Positions 10,101 through 19,190 of a stretch of 64,000 bases of DNA are shown in pieces; within the stretch, counting starts at the first letter, position 1; every line of letters begins with the position of its first letter. The stretch spans positions 92,418,833-92,482,832 of the forward strand of contig CM055275.1 of assembly GCA_029237695.1 (NCBI GenBank), written 5' to 3'. Under the pieces are notes generated by a model. That model had not been told where the DNA came from. It saw only the letters and a list, made by a program, of their open reading frames with translations, and made no database searches. The DNA comes from Conchocele bisecta. Its lineage: Eukaryota > Mollusca > Bivalvia > Lucinida > Thyasiridae. The translations under genes and the position numbers were made by a program.

Positions 10101-10163
10101 CTTTAACGATGTATTAAAGAAAATACCATACGGGTTTAATAGAGTATTTAGTTTCACTAAATT
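10101..10163. promoter_or_regulatory. Divergent promoter between coiled-coil gene and MCP, copy B
   Basis: 63-bp spacer between opposite ATGs. Compared with the 64-bp spacer of copy C (read toward MCP) it shares TGTATT, GAAAA, an ACGGGTTTAATAG-like core, GTATT and TTAGTTTCA. Conservation while the genes themselves are mutating suggests a functional bidirectional promoter. Confidence 0.55.
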
Positions 10164-11415
10164 ATGTCTTCGAGTCAATACGGCCGCAAACTCAATCCAT
10201 ACCGCAGACTGCGGGAGCCCCTCGGGGCGAAAGGCGTGAGACAGAGCGTCGTTATTACGAACAACCCATCGACGATCAACCAGAAGCAACAGCTCTTGGC
10301 CCGCTTCCCCAACCTCGGAGCTAACGACGTCATTGTGACGGGGACTGTTCGCCTCGCTTTCACTATTTCGCTGACGTCGACGGACGCGGACCGAACCGTC
10401 GTTCAGAACCTGGGTCGCGCCATCATCAAGAAGACCATGATAAAGATTTCTGGTAATGAGGTGATGTCGATCGACGACAGCGACGTCTACCATTGCTATC
10501 AGGACCTGTGGAAGACGACGCAAGAGCGCGAAAATGCGGTCTATCAGGGTATTGACACCAGCAAAAATAAGAGCGTAACCAGACTTAGAATCGGGGCTGG
10601 TAACAAGGCAGATAACAAAGCGAGCGACAACGCGATCGCGGCCGCTTACGGCAACCGCTTCTACATCCCGCTCGACTTTGAGCTGCAGAGAGAGCCACAT
10701 GCCCTACTATCAGAGCGGCCGAGTTCTCATAGCTACCGACATGACATCGACGTATACGATCGACAATGTTTCACTGGAGTACGACATGGTCACGATGCCC
10801 GAACTCGCGCGATTGATCAGAACCCAGTATGCCGGGCGCGTTGCCATACTTTACGACCGAGTTCTTCGCCACCGCAAGATGACGAAAGACAAAAGCGACA
10901 CATTGTGGAATATTAACGTCAACGTACCCGCTCGCTCGATGAAAGGTATACTGATGCTGTTCGAGGAGGGTCGGTTCGCGCTCGGGGCTAGAAAAACCGA
11001 CAAATTCTATAACCCCAAAATCACAAAGGTCGAGGTGACGATCGAGGGAGTCCCCAATCAGCTCTACAGCCAGGGCCTTCGCGAGCACCAGAAGTGGGAC
11101 GAAGCCAGTAAGCAGTTTGCTGGCGCCTCTAAATGCTCCCCAGAGGTTGCCGCGGTTGCCTAAGACCTGCAGCTCTCGGACGTCTCCCTCGCGCAGTTCC
11201 TGACTAACAAATACGCGTTATGGCTGGACATGCGAGCCAGCGACGACGACCAAATGCACGGTAGTGGACGCCAATTTGAGAACGCTAGCGAGTGTGTGAC
11301 GATCCAGATAACCAAAGAGGCGGATGGAGCTGGGCCATTGAACGTGTACTTATATATAATCAAAGACACGCAACTCAACATCGAAGATGGTCGATACGTA
11401 TCAGCACTCTACTAA
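10164..11415 (+). pseudogene. Polinton major capsid protein, copy B
   Basis: Same family as 1173-2462. ATG at 10164 opens MSSSQYGRKLNPYR. The frame is intact to about 10685, where a small insertion shifts it within the IPLDFEL region. The other frame (from 10678) resumes with SHMPYYQSG but lacks about 15 codons that copy C still has at this point. A TAA at 11161-11163 replaces a Lys codon present in copy C. The C-terminal part is open to a TAA at 11413-11415 and its last 29 nt overlap the ATPase start. Third positions are G/C-rich, unlike copy A. Confidence 0.88.
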
Positions 11416-12034
11416 AACTAAGAAACCTCTGGGTTTTACTAAGGATGACCACTCTGCCATAATATGTGGGCAGACAGGATGCGGAAAAACGGTGTTCATA
11501 TTCGACTTGCTCGAGTGGTCCTACCGCAGTGCCTTTCGACACATTGTGATCCTGTGTCCCACTGTGCGGCACAACGAGACTTATCAGCGACGCCCGTGGA
11601 TATGGACCGACCCTGAGGTATACGTTGTTGACCCCGGCGACATGCTTCACGATTGGCTTCGTGGCTTCTACCAAAGATTCCAGGGCGAGCCCACCCTATA
11701 CGTGATTGACGACTGCTCGGCCAAGGCGGCGATGACTAAAAAGAAGGACTTGCTCTCCGAGCTCGCATTTTCGGGCCGGCATGCGGGGCAAAGCGTATGG
11801 ATCTCCGCTCAGAAGTACAACGCCGTCCTCAAGGATCTGCGCGAGCAAACGAAATGGGTGGCCCTCTTTCACTGCAAGGACCGAGACTCATTCGATGAAT
11901 GTCTTCGAGAGAACGACGTTATCCCAACGCGCGAGGAGCGCCTCGAGGTTCGACAGATACTTTCTGAAACTAAGCACGCCAAGCTTCTGCTAAAGACTGA
12001 TCAACCAACCGCTTACGAAGTAATTAATTACTGA
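11387..12034 (+). CDS. Polinton packaging ATPase, copy B, open
   Basis: 215-codon uninterrupted frame. Walker A GQTGCGKT at about residues 26-33; Walker B LYVIDD at about 103-108, followed by CSAKAAMTKKKD; then SGRHAGQSVW and LREQTKW as in copy A. DNA translocation into the capsid is the family role. The 29-nt overlap with MCP is conserved. Being open in both A and B, next to broken neighbours, it may have been lost more slowly by chance or through its short length; selection cannot be shown from one genome. Confidence 0.92.
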   Translation: MVDTYQHSTKTKKPLGFTKDDHSAIICGQTGCGKTVFIFDLLEWSYRSAFRHIVILCPTVRHNETYQRRPWIWTDPEVYVVDPGDMLHDWLRGFYQRFQGEPTLYVIDDCSAKAAMTKKKDLLSELAFSGRHAGQSVWISAQKYNAVLKDLREQTKWVALFHCKDRDSFDECLRENDVIPTREERLEVRQILSETKHAKLLLKTDQPTAYEVINY

Positions 12035-12250
12035 GCAATTGCTTAACGCTCTTTAGTAACTGCTGAGCAATGTTGAGCAAATGATTAACAATTGCTGAAC
12101 AATGCTTAACAAAATACTGAACAATGCTTTACAAATGTTGAGCTCATAAGTATCGGATGGTGCGCTTTTATTACCTTTGTAATAAATCAATATGTTAAGA
12201 CTTATGAGGCTAGTCAGAATAGTACATCCAACACTGTTGGAATACAAATA
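12035..12250. repeat. Iteron-like array downstream of the ATPase, copy B
   Basis: Between 12035 and 12145 the words GAGCAATTGCTTAAC, TGCTGAGCAATGTTGAGC, AACAATTGCTGAACAATGC and TGCTTAACAA follow one another. The unit is roughly TGCTNAACAATG. Matching arrays occupy the same gene slot in copies A and C. The remainder to 12250 is AT-rich leader before the next ATG. Confidence 0.7.
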
Positions 12251-12910
12251 ATGAACTGTGACGAACTTCTCGATCAGCTAATGGAAGAAACGGTCGTGCC
12301 GACTGCCGATACGACTGAAACGACTGCCGATAAGGGCCTGAAAGATGGCCCGACTGCCGATACGGTACTGAAAGAAACCTGCATGACTGCCAATACGACA
12401 CGACGCGAGCAGCTAGCTGCGCTGGTTGCTGGGGGACAATCGGAGCGGTATTTCGGTAGGCGTCTCTCAGTTTGTCAAGTGGATAAAATGTCAGATGTCG
12501 AGGTCGATAAAATGTATGCGCGATACGAATCTAAATTGGGGGCAGAGATGACGAAAACTCTTGGGGCGGCGGCTATTCACCTGTACACTACCGCTGTCAG
12601 TGCAATTCTCCCTATACCAAACACCGTGGGGTTGATTATTGATTTAGAGACTGACCTTTTTGTAGGCCACAGTCTTAGAACAGCCTGCTGCTCAATTTAT
12701 CACAAGTTTGTAATGTACTTAGCTCCGCTGACAACCGTGTTGACCACGGCTAAGCACTGTCAATTTGGAGATATATGCCCACGAACTATAAGCTCAGAAA
12801 ATGATGACACAAGACGCGCCTGCGAGAGTGATGGAACAGCCCTCAACACTGTTGAACCCGATTGCTCCAACTCCCAATCGAGATTGGATGAACCCGATTG
12901 CTCCACATGA
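12251..12910 (+). CDS. Conserved Polinton late protein (MNCDEL family), copy B, open
   Basis: 219-codon open frame homologous to 3395-3910. Between the MNCDEL start and the conserved LAALVAGGQSERYFGRRLSV block it has a Thr-rich linker made from repeated ACTGCCGATACGAC-like DNA (TADTTETTADKG). Copy A lacks this and copy C has its own version. The YARYESKLGAEMTKTLG block and the Cys-pair region (TACCSIYHKFVMYLAPLT) are kept. The C-terminus (after CQFGDICP) is extended with NTVEPDCSNS-type repeats that overlap the next gene in another frame. Function unknown. Confidence 0.72.
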   Translation: MNCDELLDQLMEETVVPTADTTETTADKGLKDGPTADTVLKETCMTANTTRREQLAALVAGGQSERYFGRRLSVCQVDKMSDVEVDKMYARYESKLGAEMTKTLGAAAIHLYTTAVSAILPIPNTVGLIIDLETDLFVGHSLRTACCSIYHKFVMYLAPLTTVLTTAKHCQFGDICPRTISSENDDTRRACESDGTALNTVEPDCSNSQSRLDEPDCST

Positions 12911-13221
12911 ACAAGCTCCACAGGAGCAAGCTCCGGTTGCACGACACAAAAACAGGCAGCTGGGCGGGCAGCGCAGCCACCCAAAAAGCTAAACAAGATA
13001 AAATACTCGCCGAGCTTCGAGAGGCCAAACAGTCGATGCAATCCCCGATTGCTGTTCCAGCCGCTCCAGCTCAGGAGCGGCTGGAGCCCCAATCGCAATT
13101 TGAGTTGGGGGTAGAAACAGCAAAATACCCGAAGACAGCTGCAGTTCAATCTCCTGCGGAGCAATCGTGGAGTGCTGTAGCTCCTACCTGGATCATCCCG
13201 TGGGTTGTTGGTGGGGTCTGA
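12801..13221 (+). pseudogene. Basic membrane protein, Polinton late gene, copy B (frameshifted)
   Basis: Begins MMTQDAPARV at 12801, overlapping the previous gene. It has repeated NPIAP segments encoded by duplicated CCCGATTGCTCCA. The basic region is split by a frameshift near 12960-12990; the continuation (AATQKAKQDKILAELREAKQ) matches the A copy motif. The tail ends WIIPWVVGGV, the beginning of the membrane segment, where a deletion near 13205-13235 joins it to the coiled-coil gene and removes the 79-aa gene. Confidence 0.6.
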
Positions 13222-13525
13222 CAGTTGTGGGCACCCTGTCATGATTTAGCTAAAGAACAACTCAATAGCGCAAAGGAAGCATGGGTGGAAAAACGAACCA
13301 ACCGTGTGGACTGGATCAACGAAGAGCTTCTCCGCGAGAATCACGCCGCGCAAACTTTCCAGAACCCTGACGAAGCCATGCGCGAATACAAGCTGGCATA
13401 TCCGCAGAAAAGTCTCGGGCCGATGGATCCAGAGCCCAAATTTTCAGATTTCTATGTACCCTGGTGTGGCGGGTATCGTCAGCTACTATATTGAAAAAGC
13501 AATAAGCAAAAGCAATAAGCAATAA
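13222..13525 (+). pseudogene. C-terminal remainder of coiled-coil late protein, copy B
   Basis: Homologous to 4549-4990 and 23401-23817. The hydrophobic N-terminus is lost in the upstream deletion. The coiled coil (KEQLNSAKEAWVEKRTNRVD) and an FSDFY motif remain, then a frameshift; GVAGIVSYYI in the other frame is the tail of the C-terminal hydrophobic segment. Confidence 0.6.
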
Positions 13526-13564
13526 TTATTTTAAAAAAAAAGTTAAATAATATATATATATAGA
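13526..13564 (+). promoter_or_regulatory. TATA-like promoter directly before the MLVDEL gene
   Basis: AATATATATATATAGA sits immediately before ATGATG. Copy C has TATATATATAGAAC before its ATG (23349-23365, minus strand), in an otherwise diverged spacer, so the motif appears conserved. Confidence 0.5.
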
Positions 13565-13912
13565 ATGATGTTAGTTGACGAGCTTTATTACGCTTTGATC
13601 GATGTAGGCTACACGACCCTTAAACACCGTTTAGCTGGCGCCAAGGGTCTGATCCGTCTGGCCCAAGACTCTCTAGAGACGTGACGCGAGGACGAAAAAG
13701 CGGCCACCCTTTTCGCAAAGCGAATGTTAGATTCCCCCGAGTTCCCGCTCCGGAGCTGGAACTTAATCGGCAGCTGCAGCCCCAATCGCAATTGGACTTC
13801 CAACAAAGGTTTAGTATCGACGACGCAGTTACCGGACGATCTGACGAGGGAATGTTGGAGATTGTTCGACCCACTAGAATACCTCGCATACGATGGACAC
13901 GCGCAAGCTTAA
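13565..13912 (+). pseudogene. Small conserved Polinton gene before integrase (MLVDEL), copy B
   Basis: ATG ATG at 13565 opens MMLVDELYYALIDVGYTTLK. One in-frame TGA at 13682-13684 (Trp codon in copy C) interrupts an otherwise continuous frame of about 115 codons to 13912. The last 20 nt overlap the integrase start. Conserved at 23164-23352 in copy C. Function unknown; contains the charged REDE segment and a Pro/Leu-rich C-terminal half. Confidence 0.6.
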
Positions 13913-14840
13913 TACCAAACTATCGGTTCGCCTAGCGCGCAAGCTGGCGAACACATACTACAGCCCCCGCGGCTACTGGAAGGGACTCGTGGCCATCAAG
14001 AACCTCGCGGAGGCGACCAAGGTTTCCGAAAACGCAGCCAAGGAATGGCTCAAGAAGCAGGCCATCTGGCAGATCTATTTACCCGCGCCGCACAATATTC
14101 CGCGCCCGAAATTCGACGTGCCGGTGCCGAACGAAGTCCATCAAGCAGACCTCCTGTTTCTCCCTCACGATCACGTCGGTCGCAAGACGTACAAGTACGC
14201 ACTGACAATCGTTGACGTAGCGAGTCGCTATAAGGGGGTTGAGCCGCTGGCCACGAAAGAGTCTAAGGAGGTGGCCGAGGCTCTTTCCCGAATATATAAG
14301 AGGAGTCCTGTCAAATGGCCGAATCTTCTCCAGGTCGATCCCGGCCGCGAGTTCATGGGCGCGGTCTCTCATCTATTGACTAAACACAATGTTTCTGTCA
14401 GACGCGGCCGCGTCAACATCCACCGGGACCAGGGGATCGTGGAGCGGTTCAATCGAACCCTGGCTGAGAGGCTGTTCGGACATCAATACGCCAAAGAGTG
14501 GGTGACCAGGCTGCCCGCCGTGGTCTCCGCACTGAACGGCGAGGTGACAAGATTGATCTGTAAGAAGCCCGTAGATGCCATCAAGGCGAAAACGGTGACC
14601 CGTTGGTTTAGCGGAGAAACGACTTCCATCGGATGTTGCCGTCCGGTACCTCTATCAACCGGGAGAGCTCGAAGGTGGTCGCCGCCGCGCGACTGATCCC
14701 GTGTGGTCTCTCAATGTATATCATCTGGATCGATCTATTACCAAACCCGATGAGCCCGTGCTCTACTATTTGGATGATGGTCCAGCGCGCGGGTTTGTTC
14801 ACGAAGAACTTCTCGCGGTGCATTCTGACACCCAGCTACC
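13893..14840 (+). pseudogene. Polinton retrovirus-like integrase (rve, DDE), late frameshift
   Basis: The integrase joins element ends to host DNA. The first 240 or so codons are open. Catalytic residues are D86 (in HQADLLFL), D149 (in LQVDPGREF) and E184 (in GIVERFN), with 34 residues between the last two. An N-terminal helical DNA-binding part precedes the core. Near 14605 a small deletion shifts the frame, and the ORF ends wrongly at 14696. The proper C-terminal SH3/chromo-like part continues in another frame (PSDVAVRYLYQPGELEGG; HEELLAV near 14800). The ATG at 13893 overlaps the preceding gene. The gene converges on the polymerase. The core looks catalytically complete but the C-terminal domain is out of frame. 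Confidence 0.9.
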
Positions 14841-14862
14841 ACAGGTCCGTCATAGTCGGTCA

Positions 14863-14907
14863 GGCTCTCGTCAGAGCCTTTTCGCCAGTCAGACTCTCGT
14901 CAGAGTC
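14863..14907. terminator. Paired hairpins between convergent integrase and polymerase genes
   Basis: GGCTCT-CGTC-AGAGCC at 14863-14878 and GACTCT-CGTC-AGAGTC at 14892-14907: identical loops, with the second base pair changed on both arms. They sit just past the integrase end and before the polymerase end. A role in 3'-end formation is inference. Confidence 0.45.
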
Positions 14908-15033
14908 TTTAGTATTCTCCCCTTTTTATCAGAGTACTTTTATCCCACGCCAACCCCTCGGCCTTCTCCTTGTGGAACTTAAAATCTGTTCCAAAATGGA
15001 ATTTCAACTACCTTTTGCAATGCATTGCTTCTC

Positions 15034-17876
15034 CTACATCAACGGCTCTGTAACAATATTATCAGACAGCACGCGCCGCTTGTCATAATAGGCGGATAGC
15101 CCAAGCTTGTGCTGGGAATATGTCTTCATAACTCCATTATTCATGCGGAATCCTCTGTTTTCCGCTGTATCATAAGATTCCTCGAGTGCGGTTTTGTACC
15201 AGTCCAAATCTACACTATTCGTTCGTTTACTCATTCCTTTGGAGGAATGCTTGGTCGTGCCTCCAACTCCGGTCGGCAAACCCACCTTCTCTACAAAGTA
15301 ACACTTGCTTGATAGCGCGATTGCTCGATCCCCTTGAAATTCCATCTTGAAAAGTCCTGGTTCGCGTCCGCTCCACTTATCCCAGGCCAACCAATTTGTT
15401 TCCAATTTTATAAACTCATCCATCAACTCTGGGCGAATGCAGGATTTCAGATCCCTCCCACTAGTGGCTATGTACATACTATCTGTGTACATTTGTATCA
15501 ATTCGAAATTGCTCCGATCCACATACTTATCTAGAAAATCATAGTAAAACTCCAATATTCTCAACTTCGCCAATTGGTACACGGCAATACCACAGTGAAA
15601 CGGTCGCTTTACGGATGATTTCGATGTTCTGCTCGATATTTCGTACGCATCTCCTATTTCTGTCAAATCATCGTAGAAGGCGGATCACATACCTAGATCA
15701 TACAATGGAAGGACCTCCAACAAGAGGCCTCAGCAGCATCTCGTAGGTTTCCTCCTGTGGTGCGTAAAGTTGAAGCTTGTCAGTGAAAGGGTTATCATAC
15801 ACAGTTCCCCGCAGCAAATACTGTATCGCCACACCTGGCAAAGTTACGGCATCCTTGAAAATATCAACACCTTTGTCTTTATAAAATCGACACATTTTCC
15901 CCAATGCTTCCAGGAAAGATGAGACATCCAAATCGTTATAATACTTCAGCCACTCCCGGAACGTGGTCATCTTTTTCGCTTTGAAAATCGCGCGACACTC
16001 CGCAAGCTGGGTGGAATCGATCAAGTGCTTACCAGCAAGTATCGAATACCAGTGTCCCAAATCCGGCAGTCCAGGATAATCTAGTTTGTCTGGGAAATTA
16101 AACCATTCGTAGGGGAAGAAGGACTTTTGCGCTTCACAGCCGAACCCTTTAATCCACCGGTCATAACTGACTCCCGGCCCTAGGTACAGTGCAACATCGA
16201 GAAACCTGAACTCGGGTGTGAATAGAAATATCGAAGCGTTTTCCCTTTTGCCAACCATTACCTTTTTGGTTGTATCAGACAGCTCGCCAACTAAGTATCC
16301 ATTGCTCGATCTCCCCAGCCTGCCGCTCCCGCAGGGTGTCCATATCTGGGGGCCGGAATGCTCTACCTACCTCTTCCCTGATGGCATTCCCGCGCTTTTG
16401 CAAATCCTCCATAAACCTAGCCACCAACCGCGCGGGGTCTGTGTTGCATATATGAGTTATTTCTGAAGACATACTATCACCAATACTTACGCTAATCGCG
16501 ACATGCTCGGTTTCAAACTCGAGGGAATCCGTTTTCCTCTCGTGGCCGTCTTCGCTCAAATACGCTTCAAAGTCGTACACAATCTGGTGCGGGTAGAGTG
16601 TGGTAGGACATTCCGTTTTTATAGCTTTACCAGATTTCTTAAAGTTGTGCTCCCACATCACCTCTAACTCATACCCAGCCTTTGAAATCATTTTCTCCCA
16701 CCTGGTGGTGTTGTCAAACTCGTCACGCGTGTTTATGGAGTGTGCCGGGCATCCGTGCCAATAGCAGCCGTGATACTGGTACACTGTTATTTTCCCGACA
16801 GTAACCGTCTACTGGAGCTCCGGCAATCCAGCGCTCGCCACCGTGCCCACACAGTTCGGTATGGATGTGGATGTCTTCTTCCTTCTCAACGCGCCCCATC
16901 CATTCCAATGCGCCGTAGATCTTCGCGCTTTTCGGGAAGAATGCCCTTTCGTACGCGGATTTAAGACGCTCCAAAATCTTACCTTCGCAGATTACTTGGG
17001 TCTCCCCTCGCATACAGGTGCGTGCGTGCCTTGTCAGGTGGCAGGCTCGTGTGGATCGTTGGGAGCACTCTTTGCCACACAGTACGTGTGGGTGATTCCT
17101 TTAAGCTTGGCTATAAGGAATGCGTGGTCTTGGAATAATCCGATGGTCATATGTTTGGTGCCGACTGCGGCGTAATGTGCTGGGTTTTTTCTCAAATACC
17201 AGACTCCGTCCTCTGTGGGTTCATACACTTCAATACCAACCTTAAACTTCTCTTCGACCTTCTTCAAGTTATCAAATGGAACTGGGTTTGGTTTCCTCTC
17301 ACCAAAATACTCCTGACTGAGCTCCCGCGCTTTAGCACAGCACTTATCTACTCGAGACCCCCCGTGAATCGCTAAACATCGAAATAAACACAATCCGTCA
17401 TCGTACCGGTCTAGAGAATACATACCTTTCCTATTTCTCAGCCACTCTGGTAGCAGCCCTCCCCCCGCGAACTTTGACTTAAGACCCAAATCATTCCCGC
17501 GCTTTCCCTGCACGAGCTTGACACACACTTCCACCCATCTTACGAACGTCCACTTCGTGTTTGGGCGAGAGATTTTATCGATGTCCATCCGCCTGGTCTC
17601 CTGAACAGCCACACAGCACTTTACGTCGGAGAGCAATGACATCCAATGACTCCCTCCGATATTCTTGTAGAATGTAATAGTTTTAGGCTGGCCTTTGGAA
17701 TCAACCTCATCGATGTGCTTCAGCTTGTAGGAATACGCGTAATTTGTAGTGATATAGGGCATCAGTTTATCTACTATCCTATCGGAAATAATACAACCAA
17801 CCGCTCTATGAAAGGCGAGCTCGACAGTTCTCCTTCCAGCCTTGACCGTTTCACTCTGCTCATCGACCTCCGCCAT
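15034..17876 (-). pseudogene. Polinton protein-primed-type DNA polymerase B, multiply broken
   Basis: Family-B polymerase that would replicate the element. Five pieces in order from 17876: (1) 17876-17034, an N-terminal region with an OTU-like Cys box RYDDGLCLFRCLAIHGG (C163) and DHAFLI (H251), ending in a C2H2-type finger completed in the next frame; (2) 17013-16723; (3) 16784-16275, with YQYHGCYWHGC and exonuclease motif I YDFEAYL; (4) 16258-15698, exonuclease II FRFLDVALYL and III YYNDLDV, ending at VGGPSIV; (5) 15666-15034, with AVYQLAKLRILEFYYDF and motif C. Only about 30 nt separate pieces 4 and 5, so palm motifs A and B are deleted. Motif C reads YTDS, where the first catalytic Asp of DTDS is Tyr. 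Clearly inactive. The gene converges on the integrase. Confidence 0.9.
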
Positions 17877-17879
17877 TAA

Positions 17880-18275
17880 TTATGGTAATTTCGCTATAAT
17901 CGCGCGGACCAGCGCGGTTTTGATTACACGCTTACTCTCAGACCTCTCCGTAAACGCGCTGTTCTTTGTTGCGTTTATCAGTTTGGTCAACCCAGGCACT
18001 CTCAGACGATTACTATATGTGATCCCGAGTGATTTAGCTTCATCCCTCAATTTCCCAATATCTGAGGATTTTGGGTTTATCGGTTTGGTCAACCCCGCCA
18101 CTCTCAGACGATTACTATATGTTATTCCGAGCGATTTAGCTTCATCCCTCAATTTCCCAATATCTCGGGAGGTCTGATCTGAGGATTTTGGGTTTATCAG
18201 TTTGGTCAACCCCGCCACTCTCAGACGATTACTATATGTGATTCCGAGTGATTTCGCCTTTTCTCGCAATTGCAA
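17880..18275 (-). CDS. SAP/HeH-like repeat region, in frame with polymerase N-terminus
   Basis: Three repeats of about 27-40 residues, consensus LRxxAKSLGITYSNRLRV then GLTKLI, the helix-extended-helix pattern of SAP-like DNA-binding motifs. The frame ends with TAA at 17880-17882, but the next codon but one is the ATG at 17876 in the same frame. The repeats may therefore be the polymerase N-terminus cut off by one nonsense codon, or a separate upstream gene. The frame extends upstream of 18275 past the first Met (YDKYDTTTSELLQL) and breaks near 18310. Confidence 0.65.
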   Translation of the reverse strand: MQLREKAKSLGITYSNRLRVAGLTKLINPKSSDQTSRDIGKLRDEAKSLGITYSNRLRVAGLTKPINPKSSDIGKLRDEAKSLGITYSNRLRVPGLTKLINATKNSAFTERSESKRVIKTALVRAIIAKLP

Positions 18276-18560
18276 TAACTCGGAAGTTGTGGTGTCATAT
18301 TTGTCATAATACTTTTTCGTATACGTGTAGGTTTTACTTGTTCAACAAGCAAATTTCTGTCTGAGGATTTCTGACGATTTGTCATATTTGTCATAATACC
18401 TATAGGTTTTGTTTCTTTAACATAAAAATTTCTGTCATGGGTTTTCTCATAATTTGTCATATTTGGCATAATACCTAAAATGTTCTGTCATGGGTTTTCT
18501 CATAATTTGTCATAAGTTTTGTTTGTTCAGCATACAAGTTTTTTTACACTTTCCTGTGGT
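18276..18560. repeat. Degenerate 60-80 bp repeats at the right end of copy B
   Basis: Four imperfect copies containing GTCATAATTTGTCATATTTG and TTTCTGTCATGGGTTTTCTC. On the minus strand they spell YDKYD- and NMTN-type peptides, so they may be the frameshifted start of the SAP-repeat gene. Recognisable Polinton sequence ends about here; no terminal inverted repeat was identified. Confidence 0.5.
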
Positions 18561-18632
18561 AGGTGGGACCATAGTCAGCGCCGATAAGCCTCTCCAACCT
18601 AGGTGGTATCATTTCCATTCCCGCTATACTAC

Positions 18633-19190
18633 TGTATGATTAATGTTAACCCTTAGACCACTACACACCACAGGTTGAAGTAACGGACCGAGGTCTATAT
18701 CTGTATGATTAATGTTAACCTTAGACCACTACACACCACAGGTTAACGTAACGGACCGAGGTCTATATCTGTATGATTAATATTAACCCTTAGACTACTA
18801 CACACCACAGGTTGAAGTAACGGACCGAAGTCTATATCTGTATGATTAATGTTAACCCTTAGACCACTTCACACCACAGGTTGAAGTAACGGACCGAGGT
18901 CTATATCTGTATGATTAATGTTAACCCTTAGACCACTACACACCACAGGTCGAAGTAACGGACCGAGGTCTATATATGTGTGATTAATGTTCACCCTTAC
19001 ACCACTACACACCACAGGTTGAAGTAACGGACCGAGGTCTATATATGTATGATTAATGTTAACCTTAGACCACTACACACCACAGGTTGAAGTAACGGAC
19101 CGAGGTCTATACATACAGTAAATATTCCTAAAACCCTTAGACCACTACACACCACAGGTTGAAGTAACGGACTGAGGTCTATAAATACAT
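18633..19190. repeat. 69-bp minisatellite, about 8 units
   Basis: Unit begins TGTATGATTAATGTTAACCC and contains ACACCACAGGTTGAAGTAAC and GGACCGAGGTCTATAT. Unit starts at 18633, 18702, 18770, 18839, 18908, 18977 and 19046 (period 68-69), then two diverged units to 19190. Lies just outside copy B. Confidence 0.93.

Noticed and set aside
10002..10700. 232-codon minus-strand frame opposite MCP of copy B
   Set aside because: It is the antisense shadow of the MCP gene except for its last 32 codons, which are the true start of the coiled-coil gene.
1..18560. Prophage or bacterial origin of the capsid and ATPase genes
   Set aside because: The retrovirus-like integrase, family-B polymerase of Polinton type and surrounding host repeats identify a eukaryotic Polinton.
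18633..19190. CRISPR-like regular repeats
   Set aside because: Units are contiguous 69-bp tandem copies without unique spacers, in eukaryotic DNA with no cas genes.
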